A stretch of 64,000 bases of DNA, taken from assembly GCF_003688495.1 (NCBI RefSeq), contig NZ_REFH01000009.1, positions 496,001-560,000 on the forward strand. Direction: 5' to 3'. Source of the DNA: Flavobacterium weaverense (lineage in GTDB: Bacteria > Bacteroidota > Bacteroidia > Flavobacteriales > Flavobacteriaceae). The notes under the pieces are model-generated. The model searched no databases and was not told the DNA's origin. It saw only the letters and a list, made by a program, of their open reading frames with translations. Each line of letters opens with the position of its first letter. The first letter of the stretch is position 1. This document shows positions 62,447 to 64,000 of the stretch, piece by piece. Both the position numbers and the translations under genes were made by a program.

Positions 62447-63073
62447 TTGAAAAGTAATTTTAACGATAAACAAATCCAAATTCTCGAAGTTGCTGAGATT
62501 CTTTTTTCAGAAAAAGGATTTGACGGAACTTCTATTCGGAATATTGCAAAATTGGCAAAAATTAATATTGCCATGGTTTCTTATTACTTTGGATCTAAGG
62601 AACGACTACTAGAATCACTTATTATATATAGGACCTCTGATCTAAAAAACCAGTTGGAAAACTTACTAAAAGAGGAAATTGAACCTATAGAAAAAGTTAA
62701 TAAACTTATTGAGTTATACATCAATAGAATTAATAGCAATAGAGGAATATATAGAATTTTACATTTCGAATTTGCTTCGAAAAAGAGAGAGCAAAACTTA
62801 AACGCTATTTCTGAACTCAAGAAAGGAAATTTAAAATCCTTAGAGACAATTATTGAGGAAGGTCAGAGAAAAGGTGTTTTTAGAAAGGATATAATTATTC
62901 CTCTTATCACTCCTACCATTTTGGGTACTTTTTTTCACTTTCACATGAACAAACCATTCTTCGAGAATTTACTGAATTTAAAAACAGAAAATTTGTATAA
63001 CAATTATATTGAAACTAATTTGACAAAGCACATTCAACAAACAATTAAAGCACTTCTAATTTATGAAAGTTAG
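62447..63073 (+). CDS. TetR family regulator of an efflux operon
   Basis: A 208-residue TetR protein. The helix-turn-helix lies at about 8-55 (AEILFSEKGFDGTSIRNIAK, then INIAMVSYYFGSKERLLESL), followed by a helical ligand domain. No ATG precedes the conserved N-terminus in frame, so TTG at 62447 is the likely start, about 17 bases after the predicted transcription start. Its 3' end overlaps the TolC-type gene by 11 bases, which shows coupling. The layout, regulator then outer membrane channel, fits an RND-type efflux operon whose pump genes would lie beyond the window. Confidence 0.85.
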   Translation: MKSNFNDKQIQILEVAEILFSEKGFDGTSIRNIAKLAKINIAMVSYYFGSKERLLESLIIYRTSDLKNQLENLLKEEIEPIEKVNKLIELYINRINSNRGIYRILHFEFASKKREQNLNAISELKKGNLKSLETIIEEGQRKGVFRKDIIIPLITPTILGTFFHFHMNKPFFENLLNLKTENLYNNYIETNLTKHIQQTIKALLIYES

Positions 63074-64000
63074 TCAATTCATGCTCTTCGGGATTTTCTT
63101 TATTGGAATTTCTACTTTGGAGGCACAAGAAAAAACAAGTTTAACATTGACCGAAGCCATTAATATGGCTTGGAACAAAAGCAACGAAGTTACGCTTGCT
63201 AATACGAAAGTAAAAAGTAAGAAATACGAATTGCAGTCAACTAAAAATAATCAATATCCCGATTTAAAACTTTCAGGTCAATATCAAAGATTAGCAAATG
63301 CTTCGGTTAATTTTAAAATTAATCAAAATGCCTCTGCCACGCAACAAGCGCTACCGGTGGTTGATCAATTAATGATAGGTCAATTAAACGCAAGCCTTCC
63401 TGTATTTTCTGGTTTTAAAATTCAAAATAGTATTGCAGCTTACGAGAATTTATATCAGGCAGAAATGGCGACTGCTTCGCAAACTAAAGAAGAAATAGCT
63501 GTCAAAGTTATTGATTATTATGCGAGTTTGTATAAAGCACAAAAAACAATAGAACTGCTAAAAGAAAATCAAAAAAGTGCGCAGCAACGGGTGAAAGATT
63601 TTATCGAATTAGAAAAAAACGGTATCATTCCCAGAAATGATTTACTAAAATCAAAGTTACAGACTTCAAAAATTCAACTTTCATTAGACGAGTCGAATAA
63701 TAATTTAAAAATAATCAACTTTTATCTGGTTACGCTTTTAAAATTAAACCCGAATACTAAACTATTCGTTCGCGAGGAGGATTTTGTTGATTTCCAAATG
63801 ACTAATGTACCCACAAATGAATTACCTGCTCTTGAAAACAGGAAAGATTTAGAAGCGCTTCGATTTCAAGGAAAAGCAAGTGAAGCAAATATTAAAATAG
63901 CAAAAGGATCTTACTATCCGGTTATTGCCATTATAGGAGGTTACACAGCGCTTGACCTTCACAACGTTATTGCTGTCAAAAATGCTATGAATATTGGCGT
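63063..64000 (+). CDS. TolC family outer membrane efflux protein, truncated by the window edge
   Basis: The frame starts with ATG 63063, inside the end of the tetR gene, and runs to the window edge without a stop (about 312 codons). It has a signal peptide (MKVSQFMLFGIFFIGISTLE, then AQ). Then come the TolC-type coiled segments: SLTLTEAINMAWNKSNEV, the helical repeat KKYELQSTKNNQYPDLKLSG, and the second repeat with EALRFQGKASEANIKIAKGS and YYPVIAIIGGY. TolC proteins form the outer membrane channel of tripartite pumps. Usual length is 430-480 residues, so about two thirds is visible. It is co-transcribed with the preceding regulator. Confidence 0.88.
   Translation, partial: MKVSQFMLFGIFFIGISTLEAQEKTSLTLTEAINMAWNKSNEVTLANTKVKSKKYELQSTKNNQYPDLKLSGQYQRLANASVNFKINQNASATQQALPVVDQLMIGQLNASLPVFSGFKIQNSIAAYENLYQAEMATASQTKEEIAVKVIDYYASLYKAQKTIELLKENQKSAQQRVKDFIELEKNGIIPRNDLLKSKLQTSKIQLSLDESNNNLKIINFYLVTLLKLNPNTKLFVREEDFVDFQMTNVPTNELPALENRKDLEALRFQGKASEANIKIAKGSYYPVIAIIGGYTALDLHNVIAVKNAMNIG

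Overview
The window is a chromosomal segment of a Flavobacterium-like member of the Bacteroidota. The base composition is strongly A+T-rich. Promoters fit the Bacteroidota pattern TTG-N19/20-TAnnTTTG, and Shine-Dalgarno sequences are mostly absent. The family content fits too: PAS-rich hybrid kinases, GH130, DUF4494, TonB-linked and OmpA outer membrane proteins, a short MenE and S9 oligopeptidases. I cannot fix the species from the sequence alone. No rRNA, tRNA, CRISPR array or complete insertion sequence was found.

Layout. 1-8.3 kb: the C-terminal part of a Prc-like protease, a YebC-family regulator, an unassigned PLP enzyme convergent with a cysteine synthase/CBS-like enzyme, an oligopeptidase B-like peptidase and a YbaB-like protein. 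8.6-22.6 kb: envelope and housekeeping genes, namely an OmpA-like protein, threonine aldolase, prfB (split by a programmed +1 frameshift), a TonB-C protein, an outer membrane phospholipase, lpxD, an acyl-CoA carboxyltransferase, menE, a CPBP protease, an ArsC-like reductase and an outer membrane barrel receptor. 22.7-28.2 kb: a small membrane protein, fumC, lpdA, and an Lrp regulator divergent from a Cys/Met PLP enzyme. 28.4-36.5 kb: a 2008-residue hybrid kinase, then a marR-nitroreductase-yceI operon whose promoter carries two matching palindromes.

36.6-43.9 kb: a complete tryptophan operon, trpL-E-G-D-C-F-B-A. It starts with a Trp-Trp-Trp leader peptide and an attenuator. Short GC-rich palindromic repeats sit at the E/G and C/F junctions and run into the reading frames of trpG and trpF, giving both proteins N-terminal extensions. 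A different GC-rich repeat separates trpB from trpA. 43.8-46.2 kb: an accessory patch of two orphan genes (DUF2971 and a small barrel). Each follows a diverged copy of the trpA tail, terminator and downstream DNA, and each is bracketed by GTTAGCGG...CCGCTAAC with attC-like hairpins. It is the part of the window that looks least like ordinary chromosome.

46.4-57.2 kb: sugar metabolism. manA, a phosphomannomutase-like HAD protein and a GH130 protein form a plausible route from mannosides through Man-1-P and Man-6-P to Fru-6-P. The gnd-zwf-pgl-pgi operon supplies the oxidative pentose phosphate branch. Just upstream of gnd lie decayed remains of a HAD hydrolase, a transaldolase and a transketolase, the debris of a once longer pentose phosphate operon. 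58.3-64 kb: a HbpS/GlcG-like protein, a fasciclin lipoprotein, a DUF4494 protein, a doxX-tetR-nitroreductase operon with a palindromic operator, and a second tetR under tandem palindromes followed by the start of a TolC-type efflux gene cut by the window edge.
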